This document shows positions 1-9,770 of a stretch of DNA of 64,000 nucleotides, piece by piece. This DNA is from Calycina herbarum (taxonomy: Eukaryota > Ascomycota > Leotiomycetes > Helotiales > Pezizellaceae): positions 186,001 to 250,000 of the forward strand of contig LLEY01000028.1 in the NCBI GenBank assembly GCA_001414485.1, read 5' to 3'. How positions within the stretch are numbered: position 1 is the first letter of the stretch; each line of letters starts with the position of its first letter. The notes below the pieces were generated by a model. The model worked only from the letters and a program-made list of their open reading frames with translations. It searched no databases and was not told the origin of the DNA. Position numbers and translations under genes: made by a program.

Positions 1-37
1 GTTTAGCAAAAGCTACCGCGACCTACTAACCCCACCC

Positions 38-647
38 TCAGTGGTGATGACAATCACGACATTTAGACCAAGAACCATCAGGGAAATAGGGCGAAATATC
101 CCCTCTCATGCTCCTTTCCTCCTTTATCAAACCATCCAACTCCCCCAACACACGATCCAGCTCCTCTCGCAACGTCTCCAACTTCCTCCCGGGCGTAGAC
201 TGCCTCGCCGTCCCAGGACAACCTTCAAGATACCATTCCACCGCCCTAGTAGAACACATACCACGATCACCAAGTTCCTTCATAAATTTATCTAGGCCGC
301 TTAATACATAAGTTGCTCGTCCGTAAGTGCCAACGATCTCTCGTTCTCGGGGTTTTAATTAGTCGGTTCCCCTCAGAGAGTTTTGATTTCGGCCGTATCC
401 GCTTTGGGTATTCCGGCTGTAGCGATTTTGATTTGGGGGAAAGGGAACGCTATTATTTGGGTAGTTTCCGGGGGTTTGGCGGGGGGGTTGGCAGTTGTGT
501 GAGTTGCCATTTGTCTGGGGTCGACGGGGAGGCATGTCGTTTGGGTGTTGGGTGGGGGGGGGTCGGAACTTCCGCAGCACATTTTATTTTGGTGACGAGT
601 CTACAGGCTTTCTTCTCAAGTGTTGTTTTAAGTCTGTGGTTCCCCAA
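38..647 (-). pseudogene. Unidentified coding relic, P/N/Q-rich then coiled
   Basis: On the minus strand one frame stays open from about 580 to 38 except for a single TAA at 359-361, which would be CAA (Gln) before a C-to-T change. The upper half is rich in Pro, Asn, Gln and Arg. The lower half is hydrophilic with a short charged helical stretch (LREELDRVLGELDGLIKEER) and ends near a C-x2-C-H-H-H cluster. A different frame (647 downward) begins with LKTTLEKKA and could be an upstream exon or a frameshifted part. I do not recognise the family; a retroelement gag or a lineage-specific protein are possible. Coding character is judged only from composition and the long open frame. Confidence 0.35.
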
Positions 648-1181
648 GGGATCTAGAATTTATAGAAAAGACTTCTGGAAGTTTGAGTAATCGTCAAGTG
701 TCAGAGCCAGCAGGCATGGATGTTTTCATAGAATAAGTTGGAAGAATCATCCCCGATTATTTTGCAGTCATACCGTGCACAATCAAAGCAAAGCAGATTC
801 TTTCTCTCATAAACTGAGGGTTCGGAGCAGTTGAAAAAGCGCCAAAAAACTACCAAGTGAGAGACGAAACATGTATGAGTATTAGGGAATGTCCCATAAA
901 CGTCCCGTTATGGATTTGACATGAACCTAAGATTGGTCCGGTATGCTTTATTCACCAATTACGACGTTAATTCAAATTGGCGAGCTTAATTATCCTAAAT
1001 TTTCTAGAATAATCAAGTCAGATAAATGTTACTCGGAGCTGTTACCAATACTCTATACTTTCAAGACTTTCTAGACTTTAGTCAATTGACTTGATTAATT
1101 CAAATACTTACGAATAATATAATCTGATAGTTGAACTTACTAGACCTGCTGCTTAATACCATAATGTGGTAGCATGCTTGG

Positions 1182-1628
1182 TCAAGATGACAATTGGTGA
1201 ATAAAGCATACCACATCGATGCTAGTGAAGATTATTGATACTAAGACTTCAAATACGGTACTGCCATGGTAGCCGCCACCAATTTCCCCAAACCATTTGG
1301 TCAACGAGCTCCACAGAGGATACTTTCCTGCAGATAACCTCTCTGCTATTGGGGTCTTTGACAGCGTGGGCTTGTATCTTCCTGGGAATTGACGGGTATC
1401 GAGGGTCTTGAGGGTCTTGAGGGAGTTTGGTAAGAAATAGGTGTTTGGTATTGAGAGAGGGGAAGGTGGGGTTGTGACGAGAAGTGCTTCTCTCCACAAA
1501 GCGATCGGGGAGTTAGTCTGGAATAATATCGTATTCGGATGCGGTGTTCTTACGCTCGTGTGTCGTTGCTTTGCGAAAAGAGCTCGCGTTCTCTCCTCCA
1601 ATGCTGTTTTCAGGGTATCGTGCTCCAA
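1182..1628 (-). pseudogene. Unidentified ORF related to the 647 relic
   Basis: A 148-codon minus frame with no ATG at its start (it opens at a TTG). Its first residues (LKTALEERTRALFAKQR) resemble the start of the relic at 647 (LKTTLEKKACRLVTKIK), so the two may be diverged copies of one sequence. Beyond this shared start nothing is recognisable, and the C-terminal part may be non-coding. No function is proposed. Confidence 0.25.
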
Positions 1629-2122
1629 TCTTCCACCCGTACTTACCCCGTTTGCTGAACCATCACTCTTTTATTTCCGTCGATTTGATTCTCCCCATTC
1701 CAGACTCTTATAGATATTCCAAGATCTCGTAACCACTTGTGCGCCCGGCCAAATAGCTAGCGGAGATAATTTGAGAAGAGCTCCGTGGAAGCTGATTGAC
1801 AGTACTCAAAGGTGTAGCATAACTTGCATTTTAGATGCCTCATAGACTTTATGTGCTGTGATAATTCCGTATTGGATTTTAGGATTATCGGAAGAGAGGC
1901 GTGCATGCAGATGGGATTCGAAGGCGACAAAGAGATACGGCGACCCATGATATTGATGAGGAGAAGGACTTAAACTCGAATCTGCAAAAGGTAAGCGACA
2001 GTGATCGTCACGAGAAGTTCAAGAATATTCGTGCGGAGGCTCTCGCGTACAATGATGAAATGTGATGAAAGATTGAAGTCGTCAGGAGGTGTAGAAACGG
2101 GCGCGCGATCGTCCGTCCAGTA

Positions 2123-2164
2123 ACGTGCATGTATAGCGAATGATACAGATAAGCGAATGATACA
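2123..2164 (+). repeat. Left terminal inverted repeat of Fot1-like element
   Basis: 42 bp, matching the reverse complement of 3920-3961 with a single T/C difference. It is preceded by the TA target duplication. Confidence 0.92.
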
Positions 2165-2228
2165 CTCGAACACACACCCCTAACAAAAATTACAATTATT
2201 CTACCACAACGCCTATAATTAATTAAAA

Positions 2229-3863
2229 CTACTCGGAAATCTCTTCCTCAGATACTTCTCCTACAATATTACAGGTGCGCGTATTATGCCCAGTCTCTCC
2301 ACAGTTGCCACAGCGCCGTACGCGTGATTCTTCTCTCGGCTTCCGACCACTACTTGTCTTTATCTCTTGCATTACCTGCTCTCGAACGTCCCTATTATCC
2401 TGTAGGTCCTGCGCTTCCCATTGGCTAAGTGATCCTCCTTGCTATAGACGTGTTTTTTTAGCCCTCCAACGCTTACTTAGTACTTCATTTGCTTATCGAA
2501 GTCTCTAGTTCTCAGCTTTTAATAGTACTAGCTAGTGTATGACTTTTAATGCACCCTTTGTAAACTAGTCAATAGCCTCGTAAATAGGGGTTGGAGAGCT
2601 ACTTTGATGACGGGAAATTCGAGTTTTAATAAATGTAGTCTGTAATAAGGCTTCAGTAGGGTTATTTGGTGACTAGGAAACCCAAGGCTGAGCGGAACTC
2701 GGGGGGGAGTTTAGAGGCGTTGGCGTATTTAGCTTAAGATCAAGTGTAGAAATCACACTTTCTGGGTCGAATGGAAGAATTCCAGCCCCTCGGAACCCTC
2801 CTCGAATATTGCTTTCTGTCATTGCAATATTAGATGCAGCGTAGAAGGCAGGAAAGAAGTCATCCTTAGTAATATGAATAATCTGAGCCCGCATCATATC
2901 TTCAATTTGCCGACCATATGCCTTTTTCAAAGGGCTAAAACAACCAATATCAAGTGGCTGAAGTATATGAGAAGAATGAGCAGGCATACAAAGAGTAACA
3001 ATGTTATTTTCCTTGTAATATTCCTCAAACTCGTCAGAGTGGTGGCTCTCATGACCGTCGAGGACTAATAGGCGATAACCACCAACAGATCGGGACTTAG
3101 TATGTTTCTCAAAATGTCGAATCCAATCCATGCCTTTCTCATTTGTTGTCCAACCATTTTCAGTAACAGCAATAACCCAGTCAGGTGGAAATCCACTGTT
3201 TTGGTACCAAGAGGCGAGATGATTTTTAGCAGCAACAATCACAAATGGTAGAACATTCCAGCCTTGGGCATTAACCCCCTGGATTACTGTAACCCATTCC
3301 CGATTACCAGGCTGTATTCTTTTTGCTCTGACACGTCCTTCTAAGCTTGTGATAACCATCGCAGTTGAGATAACCCCCATCATAAACTTGGTCTCGTCAA
3401 AGTTGTAGATATCTGTATCGTGGATTCTGTACTTCGCTATTGTGTTTCGTACAAGCTCAAATCAGCCACGAATGACTTCTGGATCTTCACACTTAGCTCT
3501 CTGATAGTCGTATTTTCGCTGGAAGCGTGTCTGGAGTTCTGGGCGGCGCTTGACAAAGTTAGAAGCCCAGCGCGTCCCGACGCGTGCCTCAAGAAGTCGA
3601 TTTGCTATATCCTCAACTACAGATATCCGCGGAAGAAATCCTTTGGAAGCTAGGTCGAGGATATGTTGAACAAGCACTGATTCCTCTAGGTCGGTCATTT
3701 TCCGTGAATTGGCTAGAATATCGCGTCGTGCTTGTATGCCACGCTTTCGTCGACTAAGCTTCTGATGATAGATTTTTGCTGCAGCTCGGGCGCTTAGCTT
3801 TGGGTCCCTTTGCATAGCATGCAGGGCTAGAATAGTATTCTTTTCGTCGTCTTTATAGGGCAT
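2229..3863 (-). pseudogene. Fot1/pogo-like transposase with zinc knuckle, 7 internal stops
   Basis: One frame of 545 codons runs from ATG (3861-3863) to TAG (2229-2231), the normal length for Fot1-type transposases. The N-terminal part (to about 3462) is the HTH/CENP-B-like DNA-binding region. The middle is a DDE domain (YNFDET just after the first stop, then LVLDGHESHHS, then SHILQPLDIGCF with the typical LQPLD). The C-terminus has a CCHC zinc knuckle (CGNCGETGHNTRTC). The frame is broken by TGA at 3462 and by TAG/TAA at 2673, 2565, 2532, 2505, 2493 and 2442. Every one is explained by a single C-to-T (Gln) or G-to-A (Trp) change and there is no indel, so the damage fits RIP. It cannot make a full protein. 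Confidence 0.92.
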
Positions 3864-3919
3864 ATTGTATTATAGAGAAATTCCGTGTTTAGCGGAGTAG
3901 TCGCGTTCGGGCGCTCGGA

Positions 3920-3961
3920 TGTATCATTCGCTTATCTGTATCGTTCGCTATACATGCACGT
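3920..3961 (-). repeat. Right terminal inverted repeat of Fot1-like element
   Basis: 42 bp, the inverted partner of 2123-2164, followed by TA at 3962-3963. Confidence 0.92.
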
Positions 3962-4312
3962 TAGTTATAAAGTAAGTTGTTTATTTATATTTTTGTTGAT
4001 CTCACGATTACAAATTTAGTGTTTATGACTCGTGTGCAAGGAATTCTTACAACCCCTGGTAAGGTTGAATTTTTAAAGCTTCTTTATATACGGATTTGAA
4101 TTTAAACGTCCTCGTCTGCTGCTCCTCGATCCTGAGTTTGGCCTGGAAATTTTCTCTCGCTGCTTTAGTATTATCGGGATATTTTTAGTTGAGTATGAGG
4201 AGTGAGGCTAGGCACTCGGAAAACCTTCTTAGGCGACAGTAAGTATGGCTGGGCTCGGCATAAACTCTTTTCTTTCACGCCATCTATGCTAGTCAGATTC
4301 ACTATCGTTCTA

Positions 4313-4900
4313 TCATAGCTGATATATAGTATCCTCTGAATTCTTCCATATTTCGAAAGACATCTCAGTAATTGAATTCCACGACTGCACATGCCATACC
4401 ACTTCCTCCGCGCCTTCCTTCTGTAACAGCGGCTGTAGAAATCCTAAGCAATTTTCCTTGATATTCTTCCCCACAGAGTTGCCTTCTAGGAAGCATTTAT
4501 CCTCTATTCTTGCCTCTGTTTCACGATCTTTGTAGTGCGCTAGAACCCATACTACGTCAAATTCTTCAGCACTGGACAGTCTTCACTTATAGCAGGATTA
4601 AGAGAGCTGAGGGAGATGCAACATACGTGTATTTCCCTTCTCTGAAGTTTCCCCATCAACAATAGCCCACTTCGCACTCGTCCTTACTCCAGTATAGACC
4701 ATCCCGGTCTCGTGTTTCGCCACCTTCCTAAGTTCGTTCATGTACCACTTGAACTTCCATTCTATACCCTGACGGCTGCCTTCAGAGGGATTGCTGAAAG
4801 TCAGTTTACTTATTGTGGTCACCGTATTAGGGCTCATGAGAGACAGGTGAGCAGTGACACTAGGCGGAGGGGGCGGTGAAGCTAGTATTGGTTGTAAGAA
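4313..4900 (-). pseudogene. Unidentified two-block coding relic
   Basis: Two protein-like blocks lie on the minus strand. Block one (about 4900 to 4600) includes PSEGSRQGIEWKFKWYMNE and ends near a GTATGT donor-like site. Block two (4570 to 4313) is an open frame of about 86 codons starting AEEFDVVWVLAHYK and ending at TGA, TAG. A CTGTCCAG acceptor-like site precedes block two, but no splice joins the two blocks in frame, so there is either an indel or an unseen exon. I do not recognise the family. The clean amino-acid composition argues for a once-real gene. Confidence 0.35.
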
Positions 4901-5433
4901 GCATAGAAATGTAGGGCACTCTATGGAGAGGAAGGGTTGGGCATCTGTGCTGGTTTTAAAGCCGGTAATAAGGGTGAGATAGATGAGGGACTCCTGATGG
5001 TGGCCCCAGGAGACGGTAGTCCACTGTATGCATGGTATAAATATGAATTTATATACAATATGGAACGAGATCAAAGGGGGTATTCTCACTTACGCCGGTG
5101 CAGCTAACGATATAATCAATGGCTCTCCTCCACTGCTTGGTGCCGACTGTAGATGGCTGATTGATAGTGCTGTCCGGAAAAAGATTGAGCACTTGAAGTA
5201 TTGTGGACTCCATAGCAAGCAACGGTATCGGAGAAGTGTTAAAATTGTAGAAGCTTAAAAGTGTACGCAACAAGTATCAGAGAAGTTGAAGGTTATTAGG
5301 ATTAGATATCCTAATGAGGTCGGCGGGTTGGATGACAACGCAATATTATGCAAGTGCTCTTTTAAGTTATAGGTCATTTGTAAGCGACCTATGACCGCAT
5401 CACAAAAGGATCCGGATTGTCCGGATTCCGCTT

Positions 5434-6035
5434 TTGGCCCTAGGAATACCAACAACACCAACATCTAAGCTATCAGGAACACCAACACCAACACTAGCAT
5501 CAATACCAATAACATAGAAATTGACATAAATCCCCCAGAAATGGGGCTAATGCTAAGATCATGAGACTTAGCTCTCAGTTTCAAGATCCTTAAGAAAGTT
5601 ATATCTCTAGAGGATTGATGTCAATTTCTATATTATTGGTATCAGTGTTGGTGTTTCTGAAGGCTTAGATGTTGGTGATGTTGTTGGTGGTGTTGGTAAT
5701 TACATACTAGGGGCTAATGCTGATCATGAGACTTGGCTCTCAGTTTCAAGATCCTTTAGAAAGTTATATCTCCAGAGGATTGATGTCAATTTCTATGTTA
5801 CTGGTGTCAATGTTGGTGTTTCTGAAGGCTTAGATGTTGATGATGTTGTTGGTGGTGTTGGTAATTACATACTGGGGGCTAATGCTGAGATCATAAGACT
5901 TGGCCCTGAGTTTCAAGATCCTGTAGAAAGTTATATTTCCAGAGGATTAGTATTAACGCTGGTGTTGGTGTTGGTGTTCCTGAAGGATTAAATATTAGTG
6001 TTGTTGTTGGTATTTCTAAAGGCTTAGATATTAGA
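5434..6035. repeat. Three-copy ~165-bp tandem repeat with an inverted arm
   Basis: The segment containing 'gaggattgatgtcaatttct' recurs with a period of 165 bp (about 5612, 5777) and a third diverged copy at 5942. Each copy also carries 'tttcaagatcct' and a GTT/GGT-rich tract. An upstream stretch (about 5440-5525, AAC/ACC-rich) is an imperfect reverse complement of about 5615-5700, so the left end could fold back on itself with a loop of roughly 90 bp. No coding function is claimed. Confidence 0.7.
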
Positions 6036-7070
6036 TATTCCGAGAGAGTTTACAATGCAGTTATAAATGATGTATAAGATGATATAATATATGATATATC
6101 TATGAGTTTAGTTTGTCTATCTATTCATCTTTCACATCTTCCATCATTTTTTATCCAAACGTGCATGAGCTACTAATACTATGATACGAGACGTAATTAT
6201 AGTTTCATTCTTGACCGTGCAGCTAATGTTGCTATGCCAACAACTCCGCATTGGAAAGGTAGACACGGGTTGTAGTTAATCCGCTCCGAAAGAAGTTGCT
6301 TACCCGGCAGACTTGGGCATCGATATATCAATACCGGTATCGAGTGTTCTACTATAGTTATCAGTATCGAGTAATAATCCACGATAATATATCGAGTATA
6401 TTCGACGTAACAATACCATATCGATATAGCAGGGTCATGTGACCGGAAATTCATTAATCCGTGCCGAGAGCCAATAGATAGAGATGCTCTTCAGCATATT
6501 TTCAGTGCATCTCGAGCTGCACATTGCGCAATCTCAGGTGTCCGTGCCAAAACACAACAATCAATAGGACAATTTGCTGATTTGATATCATTTACGTCAT
6601 TGGCTTTGAATTGAACGATCAAAAGGTGTTTCCCATCATATTCAAATACCTGCGGGCACTTATAGAGGTATGCGTATCTTTTCTCGTTAGCAATTCACTG
6701 CGTCTGCATATTGCCGTAAAGGTTCCCAAGAGGTTCCCCATGAGGCTTGCAGGCAGCCTCGCTACGATTCGTTCAATGCACTGCTTCCAAATTGCCAAAA
6801 AATTCAAGAAACCACTGACCACTTCCCAAGGGCCTTCCCAGGAACATTCCCAGAGAAATGTCCTGTTGTTTGGCAATCCCACATGCTATCGACCCTCGCC
6901 TCTCACACGATTTTGGAAAACGTGCCAGTATACTAGTGGCAAATTATTACTCCGCACTGTTTTCAAAGGCGGCAATGGAATCAGCACGATTGGACAATCT
7001 TGCGCCATGGACTGTTTTGCAGCCAGCCGTGAATCGGATTACATGCTGATGGCGGAAGCTAGTCTACACG
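6035..7070. other. Gene-poor stretch without supported gene
   Basis: Contains three copies of TATCGAGT around 6338-6400 and overlapping short ORFs in several frames between 6611 and 7078. None shows a recognisable domain or a convincing splice model. I see no RNA gene here. Confidence 0.4.
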
Positions 7071-7439
7071 ATGCATGACATCAACATAGACATGACTGAT
7101 CACCAGCCTCAATGGGGATGCCCTTATTGCTCACGAGTATTTCCTTCGAAAGATTATCTAAAGGGCCACTTTAAAGCGGACAAGGTTGGCACGCAGATCG
7201 TATCTTTTATTGCTTTATCTCAACTGACTTTGGATAGCAAATCATCCTTCATCTTCTCAGCTAAATTCAATAGGCACTACTCCCAAGTTGTCGTCAATTC
7301 CAAGAAGCCAGCGATGGCCCGATCGGGTAACGGTGGAAATGTTGTTAATGTTCGGATGGCTGTAGTAGCAGCCTGCATCTTGAGAGACCTTTCGAGTAGG
7401 ATTACCCTTCTAGACTTAAGAAACAGGAGGTTTTCCTAA
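7071..7439 (+). CDS. Doubtful ORF with one degenerate C2H2-like finger
   Basis: A 122-codon plus-strand ORF. Residues 17-36 read CPYCSRVFPSKDYLKGHFKA, which has the C-x2-C-x12-H spacing of a C2H2 zinc finger, but the second His position is Asp, so the finger is incomplete as read. The sequence right after it begins GTTGGC and might be an intron donor, which could supply the missing ligand. The rest of the ORF is not recognisable. It lies at the edge of the repeat island and may be a gene fragment. Confidence 0.25.
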   Translation: MHDINIDMTDHQPQWGCPYCSRVFPSKDYLKGHFKADKVGTQIVSFIALSQLTLDSKSSFIFSAKFNRHYSQVVVNSKKPAMARSGNGGNVVNVRMAVVAACILRDLSSRITLLDLRNRRFS

Positions 7440-7453
7440 CGGTATAAATAACA

Positions 7454-7676
7454 TGTTCCGTCCCGCTCCTGTATCCGTTGTTGAGATATCTCTGTCGTAA
7501 GATGATGTAGATATAAACGCTGCTTTAGGTCTGATAAGTATCCTATGTCTCTGCTCTGTCTGCCCTAAACCAACAGCGCTAAGCTTCTTCCCTTTAAGAC
7601 CTGGGGACATTTAGACTGCTGAAATTCTCATTAAATCGCAACTCCTGTTTAGCCTACAGAGCCGTGGGACGGAATA
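7454..7676. repeat. Possible solo LTR next to the DUF6606 relic
   Basis: The 223-bp segment begins TGTTCCGTCCC and ends GGGACGGAATA, an 11-bp inverted terminal match if the last CA became TA. These are the TG...CA ends of an LTR. Flanking pentamers (TAACA and TAGTA) agree at only three of five positions, so the target duplication is not convincing. It ends 7 bp before the ATG of the relic gene. Confidence 0.4.
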
Positions 7677-7683
7677 TAGTAAT

Positions 7684-9314
7684 ATGGCCTTACCTTATAG
7701 TTTGCTATATATCATTAATCACGTATTCCTCCTACCAAAATTACCCTAGAAGGACGATAATGATTTCGAAAAAGATTTAGCACTTATATAGGAATACGAG
7801 GCAGCGTTGACATTATTCTAAACTTATCTCCCCTTCTAAGAGCGTTAGAGATAGGCGGGCTGTGCTAAGATACTCTGTAAAATGCTTAATATCAGATGTC
7901 TATAGAGAGATATAATCCTAGAGAGATTAGAAACATTTCTTACTAAGATGAGAGAGAGAGGCAAGTTCACTTTAATTAGAACTTGTATACCCGTAGCTGA
8001 CTTGCTTAATAGACACCCTCGCCTTTGATGTCCGTAGCTAGAACGCAGGACTAATCGTCTACAGATTACTAGAACAGTTCTTATTTAAGTCTTTCAAACT
8101 CTCCTTAACTACGAAGTCCGTTATAACGACAACAGGGCGACTCCTACAGTGTTTCCCTAGCCTAGCTATCGCTATAGGCTTAGATAAGATAGCTGACTCC
8201 TCTTTCTATAAGGCTCTTATAACTTTTCTTATATAACTAGATACTAATATACTAGATAAGGTATAGCTAGTAGTGGTTAAAACATAGTCTAAGACTATCG
8301 AGGTTCGAGATATAATTTATCTCAAATTTATTACAGAGATGTTTACTAGTATCCTATATAGGATTAGATAACCTCTTAATATAGTTCGTATTTATAAATA
8401 TATACGTGATAATATCTTATAGAATAATATATTTAAACCCTAGTAACGATCCTCTATCTAGCTTCTTCTTTATATTACTCTATAAACTAGCTATATAGCC
8501 GACTAAGATAATTATAGAGAGTATAAGTTATTTATAATTTTCTTTATAATACGTATTCTAGAGCGTGTATTATAATCTCTCTTCTAAAGCGATATCTTAT
8601 TTATTATATATACTAAGATTAGTCGGCAGATACTAAAACTTAGCCTTAGAGATAAGCTACCTTAGATATAATATATATATAGAACTGTTAAAGCTACTAA
8701 TCGAGAACTTATAAAGAGATAGAATAAAGTAGAATAGGACCTAGATTCTCTTAGGTTATAGTAATTATAGAGTACTTCTAAATTGTCTTTTAATAGAGAT
8801 ATAAAGCTTAGCCTTTCTAATCTCTAGCCGTATGTCGACTAAATTTCAGCTTATATAGCTGTATCTTCAAACGCTAAGGACTATAATCTAGAATATACAT
8901 CTTATATTAACTTATATAGTTTAATATTTCCGTAGCTTTATACGCTCGAACCCGGCTACGCTACCCGTCTGTTATTAATAGACTTAGAGCTTTAGATATA
9001 AGAGTACTTCTATATATAGCTAGCTTCTAGTCTAGGCTCTTAAATAGCCTATAGAGTCCTTATAGAGCTAATCTAAGACTATACTAAAGTCGTAACTTCT
9101 ACGTATACGAATAACCTAGAAGACATTTCTCTAATACTACTTATAACTATAGATCTATAGGTAGCTCTTAACAGGTACGCTACTTATTATAAGCTGTTAT
9201 TGAAAAACTATTAGCTAGGGTTCCTCTCTTTGCTATTTAATCCGCTGCTGCTACCTAAGAGGGTTTAGATAGAGCGCTTAGCCTATATTGAAAAATATAT
9301 CTAAAGAAAGAGAG
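7684..9314 (+). pseudogene. DUF6606-family giant gene relic, N-terminal part
   Basis: From ATG at 7684 the frame reads MALPYSLLYIINHVFLLPKLP, matching the INHVFLPPKLPQ start that I recall for large fungal proteins with DUF6606, DUF3638 and DUF3645 (often labelled ubiquitinyl hydrolase-like, about 3,000 residues). After a short intron-like segment (about 7965-8012, containing GCTGAC...TAATAG) the frame shifts. It then stays in register from 8027 to 9314 with no net indel, giving QNAGLIVYR-like, EVRDI, VTEM-like and PLLLPKRV landmarks once stops are ignored. Almost all stops are TAG or TAA where Gln (or Trp) is expected, so RIP is the likely cause. The open frame runs into the TSD of a chromovirus at 9314. 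Confidence 0.8.
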
Positions 9315-9770
9315 TGTAACGAAACTCAAATAAACTAAACAAAGATAACTAAGTCTCGAAGGTTAGTATACAGGTAAGAAGTATAGATACGCCGGGTTGT
9401 TTACTTAGAAGTGAACTCGTTACTTATATTAAAGATATTAAATAGAATAATAAGATTAATAACTAAAGTTAAGTACGAAGCTTCTATCTAATAGTAGAAG
9501 TACTAGTCTTATATAGAACCTTCGTTTATATTAGAGTCCTACTTAGTAGGAGTTCTAAAGATAGAGTCCGACTCTATTTCTAGGGCTCTTTAAAACTAGA
9601 CTCTATTACCTAACTACTCTTAACTAAGTTATATAATATAACTATAATAAGATCCCTAGGATTATATATCTATTTAATCTCTTCTTTCTTTTAGAGTTAT
9701 AATAGTATTTGTTCTATTAGAGCGCTGCCTAGACTTTATTTATTTATATACTAGTACGTGATTTATAATA
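9315..9770 (-). repeat. 3' LTR of chromovirus A1
   Basis: 456 bp, first bases TGTAACG and last bases CGTGATTTATAATA. Aligns end to end with 16004-16459, differing mainly by C/T and G/A transitions. Confidence 0.93.

Larger units (their letters stand above)
2123..3961 (-). mobile_element. Fot1/pogo-type DNA transposon, full length, RIP-inactivated
   Basis: The 1,839-bp element is bounded by 42-bp terminal inverted repeats (2123-2164 and 3920-3961, one mismatch), each beginning ACGTGCATGTATAGCGAA. It is flanked on both sides by TA (2121-2122, 3962-3963), the target duplication expected of Tc1/mariner-pogo-Fot1 elements. It holds one transposase reading frame on the minus strand. Boundaries, repeats and target duplication are all directly visible. 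Confidence 0.93.

Noticed and set aside
313..690. Plus-strand 125-codon ORF
   Set aside because: It is antisense to the better supported relic on the minus strand.
5434..6035. CRISPR-like array
   Set aside because: Only three long diverged units with no spacers, in a eukaryotic nuclear context.
7965..8012. A clear intron in the DUF6606 relic
   Set aside because: GCTGAC and TAATAG look like branch and acceptor, and a frame change occurs here, but the donor is poor and the size (about 48 bp) is uncertain, so it is only mentioned, not annotated.
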